Of a stretch of 64,000 bases of DNA, positions 16,377 through 26,560 are shown one piece after another. This stretch comes from JAQBQB01 sp963736315 (GTDB taxonomy: Bacteria; Gemmatimonadota; Gemmatimonadetes; Gemmatimonadales; Gemmatimonadaceae): NCBI GenBank assembly GCA_963736315.1, contig CAVTOB010000003.1:62001-126000 (forward strand), read 5' to 3'. Numbering within the stretch: position 1 is the first letter of the stretch; each line of letters opens with the position of its first letter. The notes under the pieces were generated by a model. It saw nothing but the letters and a program-made list of their open reading frames with translations, was not told the origin of the DNA and did not search any database. The position numbers and the translations under genes were made by a program.

Positions 16377-18091
16377 GCACCTTCTCCCGCGTTCTCGCCG
16401 CGGCGGCCATGTGCGTCTACACGAGCGCGATCGTCGCCCAACAGCCGCCGAGCAAGCCGCCGAAGAAACCGGACCAAGGCGGCATGCCCGGGATGGACAT
16501 GCCCGGCATGAACATGTCGGCACCCATGCCGATCCCGATGCCGAAGGGCATGCCCATGATTCCCGGGCTCGTCGGACTCGTTCCGCCCGTGGCGTCGTTT
16601 CTGCCCGGCGCGGGCGTCGATCCGAAAACGATCCCCGCCGCCAAACCGACGGAAGTAAAGCGCGTCGCCGACGGCGACACGATCGACCTCACGGCGATGC
16701 TCGTGCGCCGCGTGATCAACGGGCGCTCGTTCGTCATGTATGGATTCAACGGCGAAGTGCCCGGTCCGTTGATCCGCGTGCCGCAGAACGCGACGATCCA
16801 CGTTCGATTCCACAACCGGATCGATCTGCCGAGCACGATTCATTGGCACGGCGTCAGGCTCGACAACCGATTCGACGGCGTGCCGGGACTGACGCAGGAT
16901 TCGGTGCGGGCGGGCGGCGACTTCACATATACCGTGCACTTCCCGGACGCCGGGATCTACTGGTATCACCCGCACGTCCGCGAGGACATCGAGCAGGCGA
17001 TGGGCCTGTTCGGCAACGTGCGCGTCGATTCGCCGGACCGGGACTACTACTCGCCGGCGAACCGCGAGCAGACGCTCGTGCTCGACGACCTGTTGATCAA
17101 CGCCGACACGCTCATCCCCTTCGGGAAAGAGGCGCCCGATTTCGCGCTCATGGGCCGCGTCGGCAATGTGCTCACGGTGAACGGTGAGACGCGCTATTCG
17201 CTCTCGGCGAATCGCGGCGACGTCGTGCGCTTCTTTCTCACCAACGTCTCGAGCTCACGCACGTACAACGTGTCGTTCGGCGGCGCGCCGATCAAAGTCG
17301 TGGCGTCGGACGTGAGCAAGTTCGAGCGCGAGCAGCGCGTATCGAGTGTAGTGATCGCGCCGGCCGAACGATACATCGTCGAGGTGATGTTCGACCGTCC
17401 CGGCCGCGTGGCGATCGTCAACGCGATACAGGCGATCAACCACTACGCGGGCGAATTCTCGCCCGAGGTGGACACCCTCGGCGTCGTCTCGGTCGGCGCG
17501 AAGCCGGCCGCGCCGAATTATCGTGCGCAGTTCAACACGTTGCGGTCCAACGCGTCGGTGGTGCGCGACATCGACGCATACCGCCAGTACTTCGACAAAC
17601 CGCCGGACAAGACGTTGCGTCTCACCGTCGCCATCAACTCGCTGCCGCTCGCGACGGTGCAGTTCATGAACGTCGACACCGCCTATTACGCGCCGGTCGA
17701 GTGGGTGGACGGCATGCCGGACATGAACTGGCTGTCGACCAGCAAGCAGGTGCGATGGATCCTGCGCGACGAGGCCACGGGCAAGGAGAACATGGACATC
17801 GACTGGCGCGTGCCGCGCGGATCGGTCGTCAAGCTGCGGCTGTTCAACGACCCGAAGTCGTTCCATCCGATGCAGCATCCGATCCACTTGCACGGTCAGC
17901 GGATGCTCGTCATCGCGCGCGACGGCGTCCCGACGAAGAATCTCGTATGGAAGGACACGGCGATCATTCCGGTCGGATCGACGGTGGATCTGCTGATCGA
18001 CGCGTCGAATCCGGGGGATTGGATGCTGCACTGCCACATCGCCGAGCATCTGGGGGCGGGGATGATGGCGGTGATGCACGTGGGGCAATAG
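16373..18091 (+). CDS. Multicopper oxidase with Met-rich N-terminal tail
   Basis: 572 residues from a GTG at 16373 (GTGA overlap with the gene before). After a signal peptide (to about residue 23) comes a Met-rich stretch, residues 37-63, with repeats such as GMPGMDMPGMNMS, typical of copper-loading tails. All four copper-binding motifs are present in normal order: HWHG 157-160, WYHPH 197-201, HPIHLHG 502-508 and HCHIAEH 553-559 with the T1 Cys and a downstream Met (GAGM). It should oxidise Cu(I), phenols or another small substrate with O2 in the periplasm. It closes the operon that begins at 14497. Confidence 0.92.
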   Translation: MSTFSRVLAAAAMCVYTSAIVAQQPPSKPPKKPDQGGMPGMDMPGMNMSAPMPIPMPKGMPMIPGLVGLVPPVASFLPGAGVDPKTIPAAKPTEVKRVADGDTIDLTAMLVRRVINGRSFVMYGFNGEVPGPLIRVPQNATIHVRFHNRIDLPSTIHWHGVRLDNRFDGVPGLTQDSVRAGGDFTYTVHFPDAGIYWYHPHVREDIEQAMGLFGNVRVDSPDRDYYSPANREQTLVLDDLLINADTLIPFGKEAPDFALMGRVGNVLTVNGETRYSLSANRGDVVRFFLTNVSSSRTYNVSFGGAPIKVVASDVSKFEREQRVSSVVIAPAERYIVEVMFDRPGRVAIVNAIQAINHYAGEFSPEVDTLGVVSVGAKPAAPNYRAQFNTLRSNASVVRDIDAYRQYFDKPPDKTLRLTVAINSLPLATVQFMNVDTAYYAPVEWVDGMPDMNWLSTSKQVRWILRDEATGKENMDIDWRVPRGSVVKLRLFNDPKSFHPMQHPIHLHGQRMLVIARDGVPTKNLVWKDTAIIPVGSTVDLLIDASNPGDWMLHCHIAEHLGAGMMAVMHVGQ

Positions 18092-18190
18092 CGGGTCAGC
18101 CTCTCCCGAATCCTCACACGATGGGTCGGGCCGCGGCCTTGCCAAGCTCGGCCATGGGGCGCAGACTCAAGCACTCCCACCCGACAACCC

Positions 18191-18736
18191 ATGACCGACG
18201 AACGCGCGATCGTCCGTGCGTCGTCCCCTCCCGCCACGCCCGACCCGCGACGACGCGGGGTCACCCACGGCGATTCGCCCTGGCGCGACGACGCGCACGC
18301 GGTCGTCATCGGAATCAACGAGTACGTCGACCCGAAGATTCCAAATCTCCGGTACGCCCGGGCCGACGCCGAGGCGGTTTATAGCGTACTCACGGATCCG
18401 GCGATCGGCCGCTTCAAGCCGGAGAACGTCACACTGCTCGTGGACGCGCAGGCCACGGAACGCCACATTCGCTCGGCCATAGGCACGCAATTGCCGCGGC
18501 GTGCGGCGCGGGATTCGACGGTCTTCATCTACTATGCGGGCCACGGCGCTCCCGTCATCGACCGGCAATCGAAATCGGTCGACGGGCTCGAGAAGTATCT
18601 GGTTCCCCACGACGCCGTCGCCGACGATTTGCGCGCCAGCGGCATTGCCATGGACGCCGTGCAGCAATACTTCTCGTGGCTCGACGGCCGTCGGCGACAA
18701 TTGTCCAAGCTGGCCAGCGGGTACAATTCGCGGTAA
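18191..18736 (+). pseudogene. Caspase-family (C14) gene truncated before the catalytic cysteine
   Basis: The first 165 residues are a clear caspase fold: AVVIGINEYVD start, the catalytic His in VFIYYAGHGAP, and the substrate-pocket region EKYLVPHDAVADD. The chain then reaches QQYFSWLDG, just before the D-x-C-x-SG motif should appear, and leaves homology near base 18683. It continues out of frame over a bacterial Ig-like fragment to a stop at 18734-18736. With no cysteine it cannot be a protease. The junction looks like a deletion joining two genes. Confidence 0.75.
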
Positions 18737-18921
18737 CGCTCATGAACGCGAGCGGTGCCCCGCTCCTCGGGCGAGCGATCAGCTGGGGCAGCGACAATGC
18801 GGCGGTGGTGGTAATAGACGGCAGCGGTTTGGCCACCGCTGTGGCGCCGGGCACGACCACCATTCACGCGAACAGCGAGGGGCGGACGTCGAACCTCGTG
18901 GTGTTCACCGTCAAGCCGTAG
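18684..18921 (+). pseudogene. Fragment of a bacterial Ig-like (Big_2) domain gene
   Basis: In the frame +1 to the truncated caspase, 18684-18921 codes one Ig-like group 2 domain: PSATIVQAGQRVQFAVTLMN, then LLGRAISWGSDNAAVVVIDG, then GLATAVAPGTTTIHANSEG, ending VVFTVKP at a stop. It has no start or signal of its own. It is the 3' end of a surface-protein gene left by the same event that cut the caspase gene. Confidence 0.65.
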
Positions 18922-18932
18922 CGCCGCCAGAG

Positions 18933-20075
18933 TCAAGGCGTCACCCGATACCGCACGGCCATTCCTTCTTCGTTGTGAAACGAGACGTGGCAATGAAAGA
19001 GCCACGTGCCGACATCGTCGGGCACCATGTCCGCGGTCGCCATCTGCATCATCGCCAATTGCGCGACGTCGGTGCGCATGCCATTGAGGATCACGGTGTT
19101 GCCGTGCCAGTGCGGCGCGTGAAAATCGAAATCGTTGGTCGACGACATGAGGTACCAGCGCACGCGCTCTCCCTTCCGCATCGTGAGCGCCGCGAGCGGC
19201 ATGCTGCCATGGACGAACCCATTGATCGTGAACTTGACGAACCACGGATATCCGTCCTGCCGCAGCGAAGGATTCGGTCTCGGACCTAGGCTGGCCAGGG
19301 AATCGGGCGACGGACGGAGATTTTCCTTCGCCAGCCAACTGTCCTGCTCCTCCACCTGCATGAACGACGCGATGATCTCGCGGTCCACGTCGGCCGGCGA
19401 CCCGTCGGCGCGCGCTTTGCCTCGCGCGGTGATGATCATCGGACCGAAAAGGCCGGTGTTGATGTCACGCACTTCGTCGACATGCGAGTGGTACATCCAC
19501 ATGACGGAGCTGCCGTCCATCGGACCAGGGCCGGCCCGCTCGGGAACGGCCCACACGTACACGTGTGTTCCGTGCGGCGGCACGCCGTCATCCGCCTTGT
19601 CCTTGCCGCTGGTGCCGTCGTTGTAGGGTACGCCTTCGGAGCTCTTCTCGTACAAGACTCCGTGCGGGTGCACACTGTACGGGCGGTCGCCGTTGTTGCG
19701 GAACACGACGCGAATGGTGTCTCCCACCACCGCCCGAATCAGCGGACCGAGGAAGCCGAGGTGCTGCCACTCGGCGGGGCGCGGCTTGAGTGTTCTGAAA
19801 GTGGCGTCGGTGTACTCACGATACAGCACTTTTTTGTACGTCGTGCTCACCGGTCGCGGCTTCCCCTTGCCGAAGAACGCGGTGTCGGCGTACGGCGTGC
19901 CGGCGATTTCATCTCGCGCGCCCGGCACGTAATCCCACGAAACCTCATCGGCGGCGATGAAGTACGTCCGAGTACGCGGGTCGATAGGCGACGGCCTCGC
20001 GTGTGCGGAAGGCGGCGAGGCGGCGGCGAGCGAGAACGCGAGCACGGCGGCGAGACTCTTGATGCTATTAGACAT
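18933..20075 (-). CDS. Multicopper oxidase, two-domain ceruloplasmin-like
   Basis: 380 residues with a signal peptide ending near PPSAHA (residue 25). The opening TRTYFIAADEVSWDYVPGA is the hallmark of the ceruloplasmin/hephaestin-like group. Copper motifs: HPHG 136-139, YHSH 195-198, HAPHWHG 319-325 and HCHVSFHNEEGM 361-372 with T1 Cys and Met. At 380 residues it has two cupredoxin domains, shorter than the three-domain oxidase at 16373. The gene lies 31 bases after a lipoprotein gene on the same strand, so the two are probably co-transcribed. Ferroxidase or cuprous oxidase activity is likely but unproven. Confidence 0.88.
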   Translation of the reverse strand: MSNSIKSLAAVLAFSLAAASPPSAHARPSPIDPRTRTYFIAADEVSWDYVPGARDEIAGTPYADTAFFGKGKPRPVSTTYKKVLYREYTDATFRTLKPRPAEWQHLGFLGPLIRAVVGDTIRVVFRNNGDRPYSVHPHGVLYEKSSEGVPYNDGTSGKDKADDGVPPHGTHVYVWAVPERAGPGPMDGSSVMWMYHSHVDEVRDINTGLFGPMIITARGKARADGSPADVDREIIASFMQVEEQDSWLAKENLRPSPDSLASLGPRPNPSLRQDGYPWFVKFTINGFVHGSMPLAALTMRKGERVRWYLMSSTNDFDFHAPHWHGNTVILNGMRTDVAQLAMMQMATADMVPDDVGTWLFHCHVSFHNEEGMAVRYRVTP

Positions 20076-20106
20076 TTCGGATCACTCTTGTTGGATGGTG
20101 GTCAGA

Positions 20107-21222
20107 TCAGAGCCGCGAACAGATTGCCGCCAGCAGCGCCTTCGCCTTTTCGTAGTCCGCCGATTGGAGTCCCATCCCGACGAACACGTCGTGACGCACG
20201 GCAATGAGCTGCGTGCCGTGGAGCAGCGACGCGTTGTCCCAGGGACCGGTGAGCGTGGTGTCCGTCCGGAATCCGACCGTTGACGAGGCACCGGGCGCTT
20301 TGCCCTTGGCCTCGGATCCGCCGACCATCTTCATCAAACCGCCCATGATCGCCTTCATCTGCGGCGGAGGCGTCATGGTGTCCAGAGGAGAAGTCGACGG
20401 CATCCCTCCGCCCATCGCCTCGCCGACCGTCGCCATCTGGTGCTTCAACATCGTGTAATTCTTCTGGCCGCCCTGCCACACGAACTCCACGACGTACTCG
20501 CGTTCGCCCTTCGGTGTCGCCACGCGATAGGTGCACGAGGTTTCGGGCGAATCGGATTTGGGTGCGCCGGCAAGAGGCCCGATCGCCGCCTCAACGTCCG
20601 CGCGCGGAATGAAGCCGCACGCATTGGCGGGATGCGCGTGCGGCTTGGGCGCGAGCGCCACCGCCTTGGCGCCATCATATGAAAGCGGATGGTCGAAACG
20701 CGGCACGATGATCTTCGCCAGCGCGAGCGCGTCGGCTTCCTTGCCGCTCGCGCCACTCACGTCGATCTGCACGGAGCGCGTGCCCTTGGAGGCGAACAGC
20801 GAACCACCGGGAATCCACGTCGCCTTGTCCCACGGGCCGTCGATTTCGGCTTTCACCACGCGGTGGGCCATCGTGTCCCCGGCGCCGCTCCCGCTCGCCT
20901 TGTTCAGAGCGCCGCCCACGATGCCGGCTGCGTTCTGAACGGATGAGCCCGCGGTGGCACCGCCGCCGCTGAAGTCGGGGGCGACAGTGATCTGGCGTCC
21001 GTCCTTGCCGCGATACATGCACTGATCGCCGCGGGCGTCCGCCGCGCCGTCGCTGGTCCGGTACGGCGGTGAGGTCAGCGGCCCTACATATGGTAGGGCA
21101 TCGCTCGCCGACAGCAGGGCGCACGGATCCGGGGTCTGGGCGGTCGAGCATGCGGCCAAGCCGACCGAGCTCCCGGTGACGAGCGCAAAGCCCATGACAG
21201 CCCTGGCGCAGACGATCGACAT
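20107..21222 (-). CDS. Lipoprotein with two DUF3558-like repeats
   Basis: 371 residues from ATG 21222, which has a strong GGGGGG-type ribosome site directly upstream. The signal ends in a lipobox (GLAAC). The mature protein shows the same pattern twice: PDPCALLSASDALPYVG with a later DQCMYR, and NACGFIPRADVEAAIG with a later TSCTYR. Each pairs two cysteines around an alpha/beta unit, as in DUF3558-type lipoproteins. It probably sits in the membrane facing the periplasm, upstream of and with the ceruloplasmin-like oxidase. A binding role for metal or ligand is inferred. No function is known from sequence. Confidence 0.7.
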   Translation of the reverse strand: MSIVCARAVMGFALVTGSSVGLAACSTAQTPDPCALLSASDALPYVGPLTSPPYRTSDGAADARGDQCMYRGKDGRQITVAPDFSGGGATAGSSVQNAAGIVGGALNKASGSGAGDTMAHRVVKAEIDGPWDKATWIPGGSLFASKGTRSVQIDVSGASGKEADALALAKIIVPRFDHPLSYDGAKAVALAPKPHAHPANACGFIPRADVEAAIGPLAGAPKSDSPETSCTYRVATPKGEREYVVEFVWQGGQKNYTMLKHQMATVGEAMGGGMPSTSPLDTMTPPPQMKAIMGGLMKMVGGSEAKGKAPGASSTVGFRTDTTLTGPWDNASLLHGTQLIAVRHDVFVGMGLQSADYEKAKALLAAICSRL

Positions 21223-21347
21223 GATCCCCCCTTCTCCGTTAATGGCGCGGTCGATGACTCGGGCCAAACGTACCGGGCGGGTGTCTCGCCGCCGTCGCTT
21301 CACCGTTTGTTGTTGGGTGACGGCGCGAGATTTACATTCACGCGCTC

Positions 21348-23898
21348 ATGATCGAGCTCAGTCTGCTCGGCCCTCACGTCCTCCGCGGCTCGGATGGACG
21401 GGAGATCACGTCGCTGCCCGCGCAACCGAAACGGTTCGCGCTGCTCGCGTACCTGGCGCTCGGTGGCGACGGGTACCAGCGCCGCGATACGCTCGCCGCG
21501 ATCTTCTGGCCCGAGCTGGACCAGTTCGCCGCCCGTCGCGCCCTGAGGAATACGCTCTATCATTTGCGTGCGGCGCTCGGCGACGACGTGATCGTCACGC
21601 GCGGAGACGACGCGGTGTCGATCAACGCCGCGATCCTCATCACCGACGTCACGAAGCTCGGCGAGGCCGTCGAGGCCGGGCGCTATGAAGACGCGGTCGC
21701 GGCATACCGCGGTGAGCTGCTGGCCGGGATCCACTTCGTAGATGCCGGCGAAGCGTTCGAGGAGTGGCTCTCCGGCGAGCGACTCCGCGTCACCAACCTG
21801 GTCGTGCGCGCGATCGCGGCGCTGGTCGAGCGCGACGAACAGGCCGGCGGACTTCGCCGGCGCGGGCCAGTGGGCGCAGCGGGCCTGCAGCCTGATGCCC
21901 GGCGATGAGTACTGGCTGCGTCGTGCAATGACGCTGCTCGATCGGGGCAGCGACACGGGGGGCGCCCTTCATCTACATGAGGCGTACTCGCGCCGGCTCG
22001 CCGCGGACTTCGACGCTACGCCCAGCGCGGAGACGCAGGCGCTCGCGGCGCGCATTCGCGACGGGGCGCGCAAGCCGATCCCGCGCCAGCCGGATGTTCC
22101 GCCCGCAGTCATCTCACCGACCACCATCGCGCCGGCGCCCAACCTTTCGGCGCCGCGACCAGCACGTAGGCGGCGCGTCGCGATCTGGGGCGGCATGCTC
22201 GTCGCGATCACCGTGATCGCCATCGTCGCAGCGCGACTGAGCAACGCGCGAGCAGCAGGTGCTGTCGCTGGGCGGAAGCGCGTGCTCGTCACCGTGTTCG
22301 ACAACCGGACCGGCGACTCCACGTTGCAATCCCTTGGGCGGATGACCCAGGACTGGATCGCGCAGGGGATCTTGCGGATGAATCTCGTCGACCTCGTCGA
22401 TCCTCGAGCGGTGTTCGTGCAGGGTCGCACCGCCGCCGGCGCCGTGGTTGATCCGGTCACGCTGGCGCGCCGCACCGGAGCGGCCATGGTGATCTCCGGC
22501 AGCTACTATCGCACTGGCGACACGCTGCTCCTCCAGGCGTCGTTGATGGACGTAAACGCCGGCCGGATCGTTCGTGTCGTGGGGCCGATCCCGTCCCGCG
22601 TAGAGTCGCCGATTTCCGGAATCGACGATCTCCGGTCCCGCGTCATGACCGCGCTCAACTCGGTCATCGACGTGCGAGCCACGCAGAACCTCGCTGAAGC
22701 GGGCGAGATTCCCACCTTCGAAGCGTATCAGGCGTACGTCGAGGGATGGGACGCCTATTGGCACGGCGACGGCCACCTGGCGGAAACGCTTTTCCTCCGC
22801 GCAGCGCACCATGACACGGCGTTTGCCGCCGCGTCGATCGCCGCTTCGGTGGCGGCGGCGAACTCCAACGATTGCGCGGTGGTCGATTCGATTGTCGGCG
22901 TGCTCGACGCCCGTCCGCGGATGATCGATCGTGTCGATCACCTTTCGCTGCAGATCGCGACAGCGCATTGCCGCGGCCGCAACGACGAGGCGCTTCGACT
23001 GGCGATCGAGCGTGCGGGCCTCGAATCGAACACGTCGTCCGACAAGATGTCGGTCGCCGCCGCCGCGCTCTGGGCAGACCGCCCGCAGTTGACCGTGGAT
23101 TTGTTGCAACGACTGGACCCCGCGGTCGATCTCGCCTGGAGCACCGACACGACGCACTTCGACTACTGGAGCGACCTGACCGAGGCGTACCACCTCCTCG
23201 GTCGCCATCGCGAGGAACTGGCCGTCGCCGATCGCGCTCCGCGCAGCGGGCCGCTCAACCGCACGTGGATGCGAGCTCGGGCGCTCGCCGCGCTCTCGCG
23301 GCCCACGGCGGCGCTCGCACTGTTGGACAGCGCGATGCTGCTCCCGGTTGAGAGAGTCAATTACATCGGCCTTGCTCCATTCACTGATGGGCGGCCGCAG
23401 TATTCCCTGACACCGGCGTGGATCGCCGACTGGGTCGCGTACGAATTCGCGGTGCATGGCGATACGGTCGCGGCGCGCCAGGCCGCGACGCGCGCGATCG
23501 CCTGGTATCGCGGGCGCCCGCCCGAGGAGCGTGGAACGATCGAAGAACGCCTCGTCGCCGCATGGTCACTCGAGATCCTCGGCAATTATCGCGAGGCCGA
23601 AGACGTGGCCGAGCGGCTGGTCGCCGAGGATTCGGCGAACGTGGATTTTCGCGGCGTGCTTGCGGGACTCGCGGCCGAACTCGGTGACACGGCACTCGCC
23701 GACTCGCTCGACCGATGGCTGGCGGCTCAGCGCAGCCGGGCCGGCTGGACCGCGAGCGTGTATCGGGTCCGGGTTGCGGCGCTTCTTGGCCGACGCGACT
23801 CCGCGGCGGCGCGCACGCGCGAGGCCCGCGACGAAGGCGCGTGGCCACTTTGGATTCACATTGATTCCGCGCTGGCGGTGCTGCGTCGCACGCCGTGA
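21348..23898 (+). CDS. SARP/BTAD-type regulator with membrane helix and TolB/TPR-like C-terminus (frameshifted near 21849)
   Basis: 849 residues after removing one extra base near 21849. Residues 1-165 are an OmpR-like winged helix plus bacterial transcriptional activation domain, as in SARP regulators (MIELSLLGPHVLRG, RRDTLAAIFWPELDQFAARR, AYRGELLAGIHF). Repair joins VERDEQAG to DFAGAGQWAQRACSLMPGDE. Then come a single membrane helix (RRRVAIWGGMLVAITVIAIV), a FlgO/TolB-like domain (RVLVTVFDNRTGD, MVISGSYYRTGDTLLLQASL) and a TPR-like tail. This layout is common in Gemmatimonadota. The protein would bind DNA in the cytoplasm and sense something outside. Its targets are unknown. It is divergent from the lipoprotein gene at 21222. 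Confidence 0.85.
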
Positions 23899-23953
23899 GC
23901 CGCCCGGATTTGGAGGAAGGATCCCGCCGATCTTACAACCTCCGTTTGACCCG

Positions 23954-25405
23954 TTAGAGCAGCCACTCGATCGGCAGCACCGAGAGCGCGGCCACGGCGA
24001 GCCGCAACCAAACGCCGGTGCCCGGCTCTCGGTCATACACGACGTCGCGGCCGTCACGCGATTCCGTCCACTCCAACCGTGCCTCCGCGTCGAGTCGGAC
24101 TCTGTACGCGCGGTCCGGGATTCCCTCCGCAAACGCCTCGGCCAGTTGACGTGACAACGCGGGACTGTCGATCACGAATCCGAGCTCCGTGTTCAGCCGG
24201 ACCGATCGCGGATCGAAGTTGAACGAGCCGACGAAAATGCGCGACCGATCGATCGCGAACGTCTTGGCGTGGAGACTCGCCCGGCTCGAGCCGGAGCCAC
24301 CCACCAGCGCACGGCGGGATCGCGACGACGACGACGCCCGCTTCATCTCGAACAGAATGACTCCCGATTCGAGCATCGGTTTTCTGTATTTGGCATAGCC
24401 GGCGTGCACGGCGACGACGTCGGTTGCCTCGAGCGAGTTCGTGAGGACGCTGACCTTCACACCCCGCTTCGCCAACGCGGCGAGCTCGCCGCTGCCGGCG
24501 GCGCCGGGGACCAAGTACGACGAAACGAGCTGCAACTCGCTCGACGGCGCAGCCATGAGAGCCTTGAGGCGTGGCCAGAGCAGCGAGTCTTCGGGCACCG
24601 CGCCAAGACCCTTCGCCGGATCGTCGCTCAGCATCAGCGTCGGCGCCCAGTCGAACGGCAGGCGACCCTCCACGAGATCGCGCACGAATGGCGCTCGTTC
24701 CACTGCGTTCACAAATGTCGCCGCATCCGGGCTGCTGACCTTCCGCGCCGCCGCCGCGGTGACGCCGGCGATCGACTCGGCGCTTGCCGCCGAGAGGACG
24801 CGGCGCGCGGGCCACGCCGATTCGCAGTGCCAGTACCGGTCGAAGTCGCGCGACACGTCGCTCACCACCGGGCCAATCGCGAGCACGTCGAGGTCGACGA
24901 ACAGCACGTCGTGGCCGGCGCCGAAGTACTCGTCGCCCACGTTGCGCCCGCCCACGATCGTGACCTGGTCGTCGGCGGTGAACGATTTGTTGTGCATCCG
25001 GCGGTTGAGTCGCGCAAAGTCTGTTAGATAGTCGAGCCAGCGCGCGCGACGGCGGCGGAACGGATTGAACAGCCGCACCTCGACGCCCTGGTGCGCATCG
25101 AGGGCGGCCAGAATCTCGTCCAGCCCTGAGGTGTTGTTGTCGTCGAGGAGAAGTCGCACCCGAACGCCGCGGTCCGCCGCGCGCCGCAGCGCGTCGAGCA
25201 GCAGTGTGCCCGAGATGTCGTCGTGCCAGATGTAATACTGCACGTCGAGCGTCTGCTCGGCGTGATCGGCGAGGAGTACGCGCGCCGCGAACGCGTCGTA
25301 CCCTTCACGGAGAGGCACGATGCCCGACAGCCCCGGGTGTTCGCGCGTGAGCGGAAGACACGCCGACGCGAGCGTCGTCTGCGCGAGACCCGACGACGCG
25401 GTCAC
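23954..25405 (-). CDS. Phospholipase D / cardiolipin synthase family protein
   Basis: 483 residues with two HKD motifs, HNKSFTADD (near residue 142) and HAKTFAID (near 380), each followed by a typical GGRN or GSFNFD stretch. This defines the phospholipase D superfamily, and the TLDVQYYIWHDDISG region is like cardiolipin synthase-type YmdC/ClsC proteins. A hydrophobic C-terminus (LRLAVAALSVLPIEWLL) may anchor it. The start is a GTG at 25405 that overlaps the stop of the AI-2E-type gene (GTGA), so they are co-translated. A decayed copy of part of this gene lies at 14216-14376. Confidence 0.88.
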   Translation of the reverse strand: MTASSGLAQTTLASACLPLTREHPGLSGIVPLREGYDAFAARVLLADHAEQTLDVQYYIWHDDISGTLLLDALRRAADRGVRVRLLLDDNNTSGLDEILAALDAHQGVEVRLFNPFRRRRARWLDYLTDFARLNRRMHNKSFTADDQVTIVGGRNVGDEYFGAGHDVLFVDLDVLAIGPVVSDVSRDFDRYWHCESAWPARRVLSAASAESIAGVTAAAARKVSSPDAATFVNAVERAPFVRDLVEGRLPFDWAPTLMLSDDPAKGLGAVPEDSLLWPRLKALMAAPSSELQLVSSYLVPGAAGSGELAALAKRGVKVSVLTNSLEATDVVAVHAGYAKYRKPMLESGVILFEMKRASSSSRSRRALVGGSGSSRASLHAKTFAIDRSRIFVGSFNFDPRSVRLNTELGFVIDSPALSRQLAEAFAEGIPDRAYRVRLDAEARLEWTESRDGRDVVYDREPGTGVWLRLAVAALSVLPIEWLL

Positions 25406-26437
25406 GCCGGTGACGCGCCCGCCGCCGCCGCGACGGCCGGCTCACTGGCCTCGCCATACTCCTCGCGATAGAAGCGCAGCAGCTCGAAGAGGTAGGCGAT
25501 GCCGAGCGGCCCGAGGATGAGTCCCAGAGAGACCGAAGTACCGCACTCCGGCGAACGCCCCGACGAGCGTGATCATCGGGTGAATGTTGGAGATCCGCTT
25601 GTACACGATGGGGCGGATGAGATTGTCCACGTTGCCCGCGATGCCGGCACTGATCGCCACCAACAGCGCGGCCGCGCCGAAGCGACTCTGCGCGAGCAGA
25701 ATCAGCGCCGCGGGAAGCCAGACCAGCGTGCTTCCGATGACGGGAAGCACCGAGCAGAACGCGGCGACGACTCCCCAGAAAAGTGGATTGGGCAAGTCGA
25801 CCAGCCGGAACGCGATTCCGATCAAGCTTCCCTGTGCCACCGCGACGAGCACCGTGCCGAGGAGCGTGGCCGCCGTCACCGCGAAGAACCGATCGCGTAG
25901 CGCGTCGGCGGTGCGCGTCGAAAAGGGGATGTACACGCGCGCCTGCATCCACATCTGCGGCCCCGAGAGCAGAATGTAGTACAGACCGAAGAACGCGATG
26001 ACGATGTTCAACGCGGCGGACGTGGCGCCTCCGGCGAATGCGACGATGTGCGACGACAACCAAGCGATTAGTGTGCCGCTCGACTTCGCGATCTCGGCGC
26101 CGATGTCGAATTGACCGGTATGCAACTGACTCACGCGCGCGAGCACGTCGCTGCTCTGAATGCGGTGGAGCGCGTCGGGCGCTTGAGCGATGACCAGTCC
26201 GATCAGCCAGGTGAGCGGAAGGGCGACGAGGGCGAGTGCCACCACGAGGATGATGGCCGCGGCTATTCCCGGCTTGATGAGCCGCGCAAGCCACCGATAT
26301 GGATGCACGAAGATGACGTAGAGCACTCCCGCGCCGAGCAAGCCACTGACGAACGGCGTGAGCGCCATGGCGATCGCGACCGCGAGGAGCAGAATGAGGG
26401 CGACGGCGCGGTCCCGCGGAGTCTGAAGGAGGGGCAT
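25402..26437 (-). CDS. AI-2E transporter family membrane protein (frameshifted near 25522)
   Basis: About 344 residues, a polytopic membrane protein of the AI-2E/PerM family (8 predicted helices). It shows the family's features: N-terminal helices MPLLQTPRDRAVALILLLAV, a long central soluble stretch, and the C-terminal block PNPLFWGVVAAFCSVLPVIG, then IAGNVDNLIRPIVYKRISN. Close to the end one extra base near 25522 breaks the frame. The family's end LILGPLGIAYLFELLRFYRE is intact in the next frame and runs to a stop at 25402-25404. The product exports small molecules or acts as a Na+/H+ carrier in different members. It is the first gene of a pair with the phospholipase D gene. Confidence 0.82.
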
Positions 26438-26560
26438 TGGCGGCTAGCTTAGCGCGCCAGGGGCACCGGCGGCTAGTTCCTGGCGAGTGTGTTCTTCCAG
26501 TCGCCGCCGCATACACACCCCAAGCGTTGGGTTGACTTGTCGGACAAGGGAGAGCTATGC

